Shown piece after piece: positions 1 through 11,600 of a stretch of DNA of 64,000 bases. The DNA is from Cheilinus undulatus (Eukaryota; Chordata; Actinopteri; Labriformes; Labridae). The stretch's first letter is position 1. The number at the start of each line of letters is the position of its first letter. Below the pieces are notes generated by a model. It made no database searches. It saw nothing but the letters and a program-made list of their open reading frames with translations, and was not told where the DNA came from. The DNA lies in contig NC_054867.1 in NCBI RefSeq assembly GCF_018320785.1, positions 24,741,855 to 24,805,854 on the forward strand, written 5' to 3'. The translations under genes and the position numbers were made by a program.

Positions 1-2800
1 CCAGAGGAGGAGAAGTGGAGGAAAGAATGAAGAAGAGGAGAGGAGTAAAGTGCAACAATTAAAGTCTCAGAAGAAGACATCTAATGAAAACTGGCTACTG
101 AGCTCCACAACATTTGTCCCCTCCCACAGGAGGTGTTCATTCCTTGTCCTGGTTTGCCCTGTCTGTGTGTGTGTGAATGGATGTGTGTTTGACTGAGTCT
201 GAGTAAAGAATTTTGATAATACCAGAATTTTATCCTGTATCACCACAAAAACTAGGCATCATTATTCTTGTACTTGAGTGCCTTGCCACTTGCCAAAGAC
301 CAGAAGAACATGCGTTGAACTCCCCACTTAAACTTATAGAAAATCATAATTGATTGTTTTTGACCGCATGAAAATGAACATGTATACACACTCCAACTTC
401 AGGACTGGAAGTGAAGAAAATGTTTGCTAACTCCTCAATTTATATTTACTTTATTGTGTTTGATTAATAGCCATTGATTTAGTGTGCCAAGCTAAGAGAA
501 GTGCCTTTGAATATATGCTGTTAGTGAATAACAAAAACCCTGCATATCATTGAAGAGTCCCCTTTTACATATATGTTTGTACTTTTCAGAGTCTAACACC
601 AATATTTAGATATTTCCCCCCTTAGTTTTTAGAAAACTTGAATAGTTATTTTTTGTCGATGAAGTGATTGAATTTGATGCCTTACTCTATTTATGTATTT
701 GGCTGAGTTCTCATTGAGTAATCTGTGTAAGGCATTTTATTTTGGGTTAAAAAAAAATTGCTCACCTTACAACAAAACCTAACAACCTACACACTTAAAC
801 CCCGCTGATCCTTTAAGTTCAAGTTATACTGAGATAAGTGCCTATGTCCTTGAACCATCAGCCTAGCTCTGAGGCTAGGAAAACCGCAAAAAATGTAAGA
901 GAAAAGAAATGAGTGCAACACTGGTGTTAAAGTGGTAAATTGTCTATCATGTCTCAAGGATGTGCAAGAAAATGTACCTTTGTGAATAATTGAAGCATTT
1001 AAAACATGTAGTTGTAGACATATTTTATAGACATATGCCTTATGGGTTTCTCCAATGGAGAACAGCTAAAACAACAGTGCCTCACAAACCTGCCATAAGC
1101 AGTGGTGCCTTGTAAACATTAGCACTGTCAAAACAAATATTGTGCTGCTTGATAATTCATTTCAGCTTATTAACCTTTAATAAAACCTTCTGTTCAGTCA
1201 CACTGGCTTTTTTTTTTCCAAACGATAAATGCAAAGTACTTCTCTTGGGTTTTTAGTTGTATTATTATTTTAGAAATAGCTTTTTTTTTCATTTTATTCT
1301 GAGCTAACATTAACAGGAGTGTATAGTATTGCTTGTGTAGGTGCATCATGTATTCAGGTGTAGAGAAAAACAGTTGGGTAATGACAGTGTGACAAACATC
1401 AGAGGACTTTTTTCTCTTCTGTTGCTTTCATGCTTTTAAAATAAAATGTATGACAATTTGGATTTCTTTTCAAATTAACTTTGTCTTTAATTCCATTTTG
1501 CAAATGACGCTGAATTCTTGGCATTAAAGACATTAGCAGTTCTTGCAATTAGTCCCATTGTACTCCAGTAATTGTTTTGGACACTATCTAAAGTGAAGAG
1601 TCTTTTTTAGAAAAAAGCCAAACTTAAGCCATTAAGGAAATTGTGTAATATTTTTATAGGCATCTGAAAATACCTCATAAGGCCAGGCTTTAATCACATG
1701 GATTTGTCATCATCTTCCCTCTCTACACCAGAAATTTGACACCCAGTTGCTTCCATGCCTTGCTGATGTAAACCCTCTGGGAATACATCTGGAAATAAGT
1801 GCAATTCTTCTCTTTGTCCCTGAATGCCTTATGCCTAAATAAAACGAATGAAACGTAAATCAGAGTCTTGTGTAAATGTTTTCTTAAATGTATGTCAAAG
1901 GTTGCTTTTCCCTTAAATACATGGTGGACTTCATTCACAGCTAGACTTGACTTTGCAGTGTTTTTGAATGAATATAGGTACCGAGTCTTAACTCCCTTTT
2001 TTGATTCAAAGATTTGATTAACCCTCACTGCTCAGCAGCCCACTGTCTGTCACATGACTGTCACTGACACCAAAAAGTTGTTTGAAAAACTCTTTGCTGC
2101 CAAATATGCTGAGAAATCAAGAGAGGTGTCTTTGATTACCCTTGCATGAGTAGTTTTAATGCTTGTAAAGATTGGACCCACATTCACCAGACCTAGTCTG
2201 AAGGGTTTTTTCCACAACTGGAGGACTTATGGTGTGTATTCCAATATCAAATGGTGTGTTTTATCATTTTCATTTTTGTAATATGGTTGATCTTCACTCA
2301 GACATAATTTCTGTGATGGATGTATTCATAGCTGGATTGTCTACATGGTGGAAATTTAAAAAATAAAATAAATGAACTGTCAGACCCAACAGACCCACCT
2401 GTTCAATAACACCATACACCCTATAGTCAACTTGGACTTTTGTACCACTCAAGGACAGAAGTGTTCAGGTTTAATTTTGAGGTTAATCCTGGACATGCAG
2501 CCAAAAACATAATGTATGAAATCTTACAAAATAGTGAAAATGTCCATAAAATGTATTTTTACACCCAAAATGTTAATTCAGTTTGTTCTTTTTTGCCTTG
2601 CAATGTTCAAAAATCTTCACTGTTAAAGGGTATGGATTACAAGTAGGCTAAGTATACATATTCAGGGTTTCTGTGCGACATAGGTTTGGCATCATTGCTT
2701 TATAACTAACTGAATTAGCAATGCATTGTTACATTATTTTTACCGCCAAAATTCTTGAAGTTTTGACCTTTTGATGAAGACCAAAGTCCATAACTGAAAC
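1..2800. other. AT-rich non-coding stretch upstream of per3
   Basis: I find no exon here that I can support. The stretch is AT-rich with only short chance frames. It carries several AATAAA-type words on the + strand (near 1179, 1440 and 2360), as a long 3' UTR with alternative poly(A) sites would. In human the gene immediately before PER3 in the same orientation is VAMP3, so this may be the 3' UTR and downstream flank of vamp3. That is inferred from gene order alone; no VAMP coding sequence is visible. Confidence 0.3.
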
Positions 2801-2810
2801 ATCACAGTGT

Positions 2811-3295
2811 CTCACGTGAGATAGTTAAAAACTATAAGGGTAACTGTATGTGTGGATTAAAACAGCTGGGCCACACTGGTTCTTCTTACTCAGAGTGTAG
2901 TAGAGGAGTGGCTGCAGAAGGGCTGTGTAGAAACCAGTAGAAACGGTGCTTGCGCAGTCTACGTCGTGCTTGTTGTCTTCATGTTGTGTAACATGGAGGT
3001 CCACGTGAATCTGCATCAAACCGCTGCTTAGTCCGCATTTGAACACGCCCAATGTCATGCGTAATACCCAATCGCACAAAAGATGCAAAATTCATCCATC
3101 CAATCATCGTCGAATGGGCGGAGTATTACGCTGCCGGCCTCACGTTGCACAAATGTGTCAAGCGCTCTGGAGTGGATGAGGATTTAGCTACGTGACTTGG
3201 ACATGAGAAATACGAATTAAACGACAAAACTGTAAAACAACATAACGTATTTTCGTCTGTGGATATAGGATCCAACGCACACCTGGATACGACAG
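2811..3295 (+). promoter_or_regulatory. per3: Candidate clock-controlled promoter and first non-coding exon of per3
   Basis: Two perfect canonical E-boxes (CACGTG) are present. One lies at 2813-2818 inside the 10-bp palindrome CTCACGTGAG and one at 3002-3007. An E'-box (CACGTT) lies at 3141-3146. A D-box-like word, GTTGTGTAAC (2983-2992), is one base away from RTTAYGTAAY and sits nine bases before the second E-box. CCAAT boxes occur at 3068-3072 and 3100-3104 and a GC box at 3116-3121. A good splice donor (CAG|GTAAAT) follows at 3295/3296, so a non-coding exon 1 probably ends at 3295 and joins the acceptor at 8569. E-boxes bound by CLOCK:BMAL and D-boxes bound by PAR-bZIP factors are the known control sites of vertebrate period genes. 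The transcription start itself is not visible. Confidence 0.6.
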
Positions 3296-3337
3296 GTAAA
3301 TATCCCGGTAGAAGACGTTACATTTGAATTGTCGTTA

Positions 3338-3374
3338 GCGAGTTGGCTAAGCTAGCGTTAGCTAACCAACTCGC
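3338..3374. repeat. Short inverted repeat at the start of per3 intron 1
   Basis: GCGAGTTGG at 3338-3346 faces its exact complement CCAACTCGC at 3366-3374. The intervening sequence is rich in GCTAGC and GTTAGC words that can extend the stem imperfectly. It lies about 40 bases inside the intron donor. Such GCTA/TAGC-rich palindromes are common in fish DNA, so it may mean nothing. Confidence 0.5.
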
Positions 3375-6300
3375 CCACGGAACCCAACATGCAAGACTAA
3401 ATGTAAACAAAATTAATTAGATAACTTTATTATACTCTGTATCTCTAGCAAACGCTACTATTGTATACTACAAACGTTTTTACATCTTCTGGAGCTCCAA
3501 CAGTAGCATTTGTCACCAGGGTGTATTGCTAACGCGTTAGCTTGCTAAATAACATGTCTGCCAAAAGTCAAGAAGCTGCAGAGGCGCTCAGCAAGAAAGT
3601 AAACTGTAGCTCTCCACCATAGTGGCATTACGTATGGATAATAATTACAGTATTTCTAGTTCCTATCAGACTGTGCAATAAGCTTCATTTTTACACTACA
3701 CGGTAATAATCGGAATATCAGATCGTGGACATTTACGGTGTTTGCTATTAAATTGGTTTAATAATAGTCACAGACTTTGTTTACATTGTATTGCATCAAA
3801 CATTTATTGTTATTCGTGGGGAAATATAGAGTTAAGTTGTATAAATTGTTATATAGCACGCTTAGTTTTCCCTTGTAGTAGCAGTAGTAGTAGTATTACC
3901 GTCAGCTGTCTCCTCTTAAGCCCTGAGATGTACAGTGGTGACTGGGGTTATTGAGGTTACTGGGTTCATGTGGGGAGTGGGGTAGTGAACCATGATAGGT
4001 GTCAGGCTTGTTTTTCCTTGGAGTGGGTGAGGGGCTGTTGTTAAAGTCTGAAAAGGTTTCCATTTTTCTGTGGACGAAAGCAAAGAAAACAGGTATCAGT
4101 ACTGACTTTAAATCCTCCACATAGCAGTTGTGTTTGTGCTTGTTTTTAGTTGTATTGATAATCTTAATCGGTTTTGTGGTGACCTATATATAGATACCAT
4201 GGTGGGCTCTGTCCACCATTTAAAGAAGTATGCAAGCTAAACTTATACATGTTGTTTTTATATTAACTTTCAAACGAACGTCCGTTAACCCTTTTAACAC
4301 CGCTCTTAATTATTAATTATCGCCCCTAAATAAATTAATGTTAACCTTAACATGCAGGTAGACCAAGTGTCCATGTTGCCAGACTGTTAACATCATTATA
4401 TAATATTGTGATTTCATAACCAAATGTGATTGGCTCGGGGATGTATATTCCGCCAAGCATTCACTTCCGTATTGGCAGAAATGTGAAGTGTATTAGTGTT
4501 GTGTCTGAGATGATCTGTAGGATTAATTATCAGCTTCCTGAATACCCCATTCAGTCTATAGTATCATCCAGTTGCAACAATTTTTGACTGTTTCAAAAAG
4601 ACACATTAAGATGTCAGGTTTTTTGTTTTGTTTTGTTTTTGGTAAAAAAAAAAAATTGAGACAGAAAGAGGATATTCAGGAAACTTGAATTATTCAGTTG
4701 ACTTGTGAACAGAAGTTGCATGGTCCCAGTTGTTCTTTTTTTATTGCTACACATGCATTTTCTTTTTCTTTCACAACACATGAATACTCTGTTGGAAAAC
4801 AAGGCATATCAAGGTTACTGCTCACATTGGATATCTAACAGGGAAAAATAATTTTCTACTCTGGAAAGGAAATACCATGATCACAGTTTTTTGGCTGCAG
4901 CTGTTGTAAATTTGCAAGCTCTTCAAAGAGCTATAAGGATTTAAGAGAATGTATCATTATGGCAGATCAGCTAACAGAAGAGATATCTTGTGAGTTTCCT
5001 GTATTGTGTCACCTATAAGCAATTCTGATGTTCAATTTCTAAACAAATTCAGGAAATAAATGAGTGTGCAGTTCTGCCCTTATCCACCGTAGAGCACAGA
5101 TCAGTTCTTTTAAAAAAAATATCTGTGAACTTGTGTGCACTGTGTGCGTATGATTATTAGAATAGCTCTTTTAAGAACTTTTAACAATAATGTCCAGATA
5201 ATTATAGTTACCAAATTCTATCCATACAAGTAGGGTTGAAACAAGGCATGCTCCTCAGATTTTCCTTCTCAAAGCCTTGTTCATCATCTGGTTATTTTTT
5301 TTGTTCTTGTTTTCTTGTTTTATCAAATCATAGCAATTTTATCTTACTTGTGCAATCCAGTACATTGACACTGTAAATTGTATGTTTCTAAGTATTTCAT
5401 GATTATGAAGATGAGATGAGTGTAATCCTGTGACTATACACATCAATGGTGTAAACAAACTATTAACAGGGTGACATTATGGTTCAATAATTGAATTAGG
5501 GATAGGTAGTACATTTAAATCAATAGAATTAGTGGCTAAAATGACTGCCAACTGCAATGCATTACTCAAAGAAGCCCATTGCTATCCCGGGTAAGAACTG
5601 AGAAACATTTTTGCTTTGTAAGAATTGAGAGTCCAGATAAGTAACCTGGATCAGCACGTTGACCTAAGAGTGTTTTTTTTCAACTGTGTTTGTGTGCTCT
5701 ACAGTGGAGGCAAAGCCAGATCATCAGACCTACACCGTAGTAATCTTAGCTCTGCGTCTGTGTGCTGCACTCACACAGTACAGGTATAATAGGAGGATGG
5801 CTTATATGCTTCCAAATTGAGCAAGCTGTTTATGTAATCCTGCAGCGACGACCTGTAGAACAGTGCAGGATATTTTCACAGGCTTCACTTTGCACCTCTC
5901 AGTATGTCTCCCTTGTTCTCTGTGGCTCACTAATCTTGTCTCACTGTTTGTGTACATTTAGGGAGCTGCAGAATGTCTTTGCTTGTTTTTTGAATGGTAA
6001 AAAAATGCGAAGAGAAATGTAACACCTAGTAGTAGTAATATCTTGGCATGCTGAGTTTGAAGACTTGAAATTCTAACTTAAATACGGAGAATGATTTTAA
6101 GTCAGTTTGGGTTTAGATACTCTTTGTTCATAAACATTAGATTAGTTACTCGTAGTGTCTTTGGAGGATTTCAGTTCCTTCTGCTTTTGAAAAAGCTGAA
6201 GGAAATGCTTCTGCTGGCAGCAGCTATGCTGCAGCAGATTGTCACATTATTATTGTGTTTTTGTTAGTGTGTAAAGACTGCCATTTGGTAGATTTCTGTT

Positions 6301-7457
6301 CTGGCGTTGGCAGTATTGATGGGTGAAATGTGCCTGTATGTGTAAATCGTAGATGAGTCAGTTTGGTGTTCAGACAGTTCCTTAGTATTAGATAACAAGG
6401 CAGATTGTGTTTGTTCACATTGAAGAAAATTTTAAAAAGTGTTCATACATCAAACACTTCACCTCCAGATATTTGTTATTTCACAATAATAGGTCTGGCA
6501 TTATATAGGACATAAACTAGTTTGATTTTCTTTGCCATTATCTTTCTCTTTTTTCTTTTGTTAGAAACTACATGCATTTTAGCCCATCATTTAATCACAC
6601 TCATTTCTGAATTCATTACAGGGAAAGCACTGGTGTTGGTCATTACCTGACAGAATTGTTCCTGAACACACCTCAGTGCAATTAAGCAAAGGCTAATAAG
6701 TTTAACAATACACCTCCTCATTCCAGCCTGATTAAAGTTTCATACACCGACTCTCAGCAGGATTTCAGAATATAGTGTAGTCGATCTTGAAAAACTACGT
6801 GCATATTCAGTATGCATAATAAATATGGTTCTGTTGGTGTACTGCTCTGATACACTTTGAGGTGAGGAAAGAAAGTGGAATTTCTCACATCTGCAAATAA
6901 ATAAAGAGATCAATAAATTGTAAGGAGTGCTAAGACAGTTGCAAAATACCCTTGAATACCCTCCAAAAATAACCTGTCACTGTCTCCTTTAATATTGCAA
7001 CTGCTACCTGAAAAAAGTAATTTTATTTAGGAAAAAAACATATTTAGGAATATGATTTATGAAGTGTGATAATATTATAAGACTGAAAACCAGAAAAAAA
7101 AAAGAAAATTAATCATGTGAAGGGTTAGTTTCCTTTTATTTAACATTGAAAACTAGAATAAAAATGGGCTTTATTTTAAAGCAGATTTTGCCATGTAAAA
7201 TACAGGTATTATAGTTCTATACAGACCCTACAGTGTGCAGTTTGCATTTCCTTACTTAACTCTTATACTTATGCATTAACCCCTTCACATGGTGAACCAA
7301 AGCAGACCCAGAGATTCCATAGAGCACCTGTGTGTGTAGCTACAACTCTTTAAACTACGAATTTCTTTGTAGCTTATACAAGGTTAAAGGCCAAATTATG
7401 CACAGTTTTTTTTCTAGTCTTTGCAAAAAAATAGATATAATCCTGTAGACTCTGTTC

Positions 7458-7612
7458 AAATACAATGTGCTATGGTAGAATATGATTCCAAACACTTTGT
7501 TGTCCTCTGGGGAAATTTGACATGGAGTCCAGAGTTGATTGCATTTGAGTCTGTGTCAGATTTCCCCAGGAAGACAACAAAGTGTTTTTTATTTACCATA
7601 CTGTATTGTATC
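7458..7612. repeat. Long imperfect palindrome (about 60-base arms, 31-base loop)
   Basis: The left arm (7458-7522) and right arm (7554-7612) are near-complementary. The core AACACTTTGTTGTC is matched exactly by its reverse complement, and GGGGAAATTTGACA by GGGGAAATCTGACA. Similarity continues outward through ATACAAT and TATGGTA. Both strands read open across it, as expected of a palindrome. It could be a small MITE or a hairpin precursor. No family is recognised. Confidence 0.65.
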
Positions 7613-7706
7613 ATACCCCTGTGTTTAGCTTCTGATTGTATTTTCATCACAACATTAATTGATTCAAAAACAGTCACGTTAAGTAAAGTACACTGCTGTT
7701 GCATTC

Positions 7707-8072
7707 TAGGGGTTTTTAGGCACCTCACAAATCAATTCGATTCCGACTCAGAGGGCTACGATTCGATTCCTAATCAATTATTGATGCATTTTGATGCTCT
7801 TGTTTTTTTATGTTTCTGTTGTTCTCACTGTCACACATAATAAAAACATTACATTTGTGTTTAAAAAAGAGATACGTTAAATTTCCACTATCCTCTTATG
7901 GAAGATGTGTGTAAACTGGAAATTTACAATTGCACCGAACTAAAGATAGCATTAAATATAAATATTAAATAAGTAAATTATTATCGATTGTTGGACATTT
8001 ATAAATTGATTCAGAATCTTCCAAATCCTCATCACGGTGAATCTAAGAATCAATTTTTTTCTCTCACCTCTT
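7707..8072. mobile_element. hAT-like non-autonomous element with 8-bp target duplication
   Basis: A 366-bp insertion starts TAGGGGTTTTTAGGCACC and ends with a loosely complementary CTCTCACCTCTT. It is flanked by the direct repeat TTGCATTC at 7699-7706 and 8073-8080, an 8-bp duplication typical of hAT transposons. The interior is rich in ATCGATT/AATCAAT words, as in many fish hAT-derived repeats. No coding remnant is visible. Confidence 0.6.
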
Positions 8073-8569
8073 TTGCATTCTAACAATTTACGGTCTAGAA
8101 AAGACTTTCAAAGTGCCCTTAGACTTTACTTTAAAAAGTACATTAAGTCTACCACAGTCTCATAGCACAAGACAGCATATTGTGTCTGCAGGGGTTTAGT
8201 GAATTGTGACCTGATCTTTATTTCTCAGGGTGTTAACTTTCTGGTTTCCATTTTCACAGAATTGCATGTTTATGTTTAGCTTTACATCTTCATTCAGGAA
8301 AAGATGGAGAAACATACTATTGCTTTATGTTATTCCCTTTTTTGAAGGCTATGTTGCCTTTAGTTACATCATCTAACAAAAGCTGTGAAATAAATGTGTT
8401 AAAACCTGATTTTGCAGCTCAATCTAGATCTTTTTTTTCAGTCACAGTGGTCCCACTTCTAAAAAAAAAAGGAGAAAAAAATGTAGTTGAAACAGCTAAA
8501 CTTTGCTATTATTGTTTTTACACTGTCCATCACTGTCATCATGGTTGTTTTGTTTTCTTGGTTTTACAG

Positions 8570-8690
8570 TGCTAAAGGACAGTCTTCACTCTCAACATTC
8601 AGCCCTGATTAAATGAGCGGCAGTTTATGGTCACCACATGGAATCCATTCCCCTAACTAAACATATGAAGACCCTCGCTGACCACTGTGA
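8570..8690 (+). promoter_or_regulatory. per3: per3 5' UTR segment with two upstream ORFs
   Basis: After the acceptor at 8568-8569 the leader contains two upstream ATGs. The first opens a 15-codon frame at 8613-8660. The second opens a 14-codon frame at 8665-8709 that runs past the annotated start at 8691 in another frame. Its stop overlaps the in-frame Met7 as TAATG. This could lower initiation at Met1 and favour re-initiation at Met7 or Met14. It matters only if this acceptor is the one used. Confidence 0.5.
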
Positions 8691-11600
8691 ATGGACATAT
8701 TACTATTAATGCGTGACCAAAGTGTGGAGATGCCCGGAGGTGACAGTGGTCCCGATGGGGAAGACCCTGCGTTACCGTCTGCTGCAGGAGAAGATGGGGC
8801 AGGAGGGGGGATGTCAACCGCACAACACAATACTGAGGCGCAATCAGAGCACCTCAGAGTGGAGGAAAGCGAACCTTCAGGGGGAGAAGTGGGGCAGGAA
8901 GACGAGGAGATGACTAGCGGATCAAATGACCTCTCCTCCTCGTCCAATCATAGCCCGGGGAGCGCCACAGGATCCACCTCGGCTTCGACCAAAAGGTATT
9001 CACCTAAATGATGTCGCCTTACTTGCATGTCACTCAGGCTGTTGAGCTGATTCGCTATAGCCAGTCAGACATTGCTGGGGGGGGGGGGGGGCATTGCGTA
9101 AGACAGTAGGAATTAAGGTAGAGCCAGGCAGGAAGACATGTATGCAGATGAGACAGGAAGCATAATTTTTTAATTGATTGATTTTATTGGTGATCTATAA
9201 ATTAAACGCCAAAACAGAAGATCATCGGCCCTGATAATCAGCCAGGCCGAATTATTTGTCAACCTCAGCAACAGCAGATACTTTAAATGTATGAAAACAC
9301 GTCATTTAGTACTGGAAAATTTCCCAACAACGTTTTGATTCTCTTTGGTAACAGTTAAATGTTTTTCTTGTTTATGTTTGTCCCCACTGTGGTTTTCTCC
9401 ATAATAAAACTTTTCTAACACTGTAAGAAAATCTAAAGCATAACCAGATTTTTTTGTACCAAATATTTAAAGTTAGATCAATTTCAACGAAAGCATAATG
9501 TAAATAATAGGAAACCTTGAATCCATGGGTCTGCAGCAAACAGGAAAGGTCAAATCTTAATTATAAAGTTTCAATATGATTTCGAAATACTGCTTCTGGT
9601 TTGTTAAGCCATGGATCATTTATTTAAAGATCTATTGCTCTGTTAGAAACCATCAAGACTATTTCGGAGACATCTGTTTAGTGTTCAGCTGAGTCAAAAG
9701 AAAACACTAGAGAAGTTGTTTTAGTTTGAGCACCACATAATGGGAAAAATACCCAGACAACTTCAACATTTTTTCCAACTCACTTCTTTTAAATTTTTTC
9801 CCGAAAAGATGTTAAACCTTCCAAATGTGCGTGTTTGTGTTTTTGTAGCAGTGAGAATGCAGGTGATGGCAAAGATCAGGCCCACAGAGAGGTAATGATC
9901 ACAGTGGCTGAGATGAAGAAGCGGCTACCATCAGACAAACGCAGTCGCAGCAAAGCCAGTACAGTGGAGGCCTTACACTATGCACTCAACTGTGTCAGGC
10001 AGGTGCAAGGTAATATTTTTTTTATTGTTTTGTGTCAGAGTAGTGTCATCACTTAAACTCTATAAACCTGATACCATAGTTGTTGTATTAAACCACTTGA
10101 TGTGTGTTTTCCTCTAAAGCCAACAGTGAATACTACAAACTGCTGATGCGAAATGGTCAGGATGAGAGGAGAGACGCCACCGTTTGCACCCTGGAGGAGC
10201 TGGAGAGAGTCACTTCTGAACACACACTTAAAAACACGGTACATTTTACAAACACACAAGTCCAAAACTTTCTGTACATGATACCGTCGTCTTGTTCTTT
10301 AAAACACATACAGCTAAACACACATGTTTTTTTGCAAGAATTTGTTGGGAACTCTGTTTAAAATGTAGTTTAGTCCTAAAGAGGCAAACACCCTCTCATA
10401 CGCCATGCCATGTCCGATTATTTTTACCTCACGCCGTGGCGGCCGGGTGTGTGAGTGTATGTGAGTTTACTGCTTTTGTGTGTGTCTGTGACTTGGCTTG
10501 CTTGTGTGCATGTGTCTGTGTCTTTCTACATGTGCGTGCGTTCGTCTCTCCGTGTCCGTGTGTAGGACTCCTTCGTGGTGGTGTTCTCCCTGTCCAGTGG
10601 TCGTGTGCTGTATGCATCAGAGCAAGCTCCCAGTATCCTTTGCTGCAAAAGAAAGTTCCTGGAGTCAGCCAAGTTCGTGGAGCTGCTCTTCCACCAGGAT
10701 GTGAACGTCTTCTACTCACACACGGCTCAGCCACACCTGCCACCCTGGAGCAACTCGCACACAGGTGTGTTTAGATCATCATTTATGGAGGGTTTCTTAG
10801 TCTTGTGTAGTCGGCAAGATGTTGCAAGAATGAAATGGTGGATTGTATTTCTTTCTCAGCAGCAATCTTTCAGCTGTGATGGTGATTTCTAGATTTTTTT
10901 TAACAAGATAAAAAAAAATGGCTAGGCACATATATATATCTCCAGTTGTGGATATTTAATCCTCATAACACAAACATACAAGGAAATAAAGTTTTATTTA
11001 TTTCTCCTTAATTTAACTTGTTAAAACTGTAAGGATCACTTGTGCTTATGCATATGACATTACACCAGTCTATCATAAACATTTTGGGTCTTTATTTGAA
11101 TTGATTAATACAGACTGTGAGTCATTGCAATTAAATTCCTCTTCTCTCTTCTTTGTCCTGGCAGTGGGGGTCCTGTTTGACTGTGCCCAGGTCAAGTCTT
11201 TCTTCTGCAGAATCAGGTCAGTTATTAAAAACCTGAGATTTCAGAATGAAATTGTGTATCTTGGAGATCAAAGTTACTCCGAAATATTAGTTTGGAAGAT
11301 TTCTCTTCAATATTTCCTGCTGTTATTCAAAAAGATCTGGCTTACCATATAGATATCAGTACAGGCAATGAATGTGTCTCTGTTAAACCTCCTCAAGAAT
11401 GATAAAACAAGCACAAAGCTTTAGATAAAACAAGTTTAACATGTGTTGGTGAGACAGATTTTTTACTGTTGTCAAAGAAAATGTAAACATAAGCCCTATT
11501 CGCACAGAATAAGTTTTGCCTAAGGACCTCTGGTAATTTAAAAAATTAAAAACATCAGTTTTTAATCCTGATCATGTCTGTAATATGGTAAGTAAGAATG

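Larger units (their letters stand above)
3296..8569 (+). other. per3: per3 intron 1 (probable), with repeats
   Basis: This is the probable 5.3-kb first intron between the non-coding exon and the first coding exon. It holds a short hairpin at 3338-3374, a 155-base inverted repeat at 7458-7612 and a hAT-like insertion at 7707-8072. The remainder is AT-rich and I see no exon or conserved site in it. Confidence 0.5.

Noticed and set aside
10292-10774. 160-codon open frame across per3 exon 5
   Set aside because: It is a different frame from the PAS-A coding frame and reads mostly through TGTG-rich intron sequence. It is a shadow.
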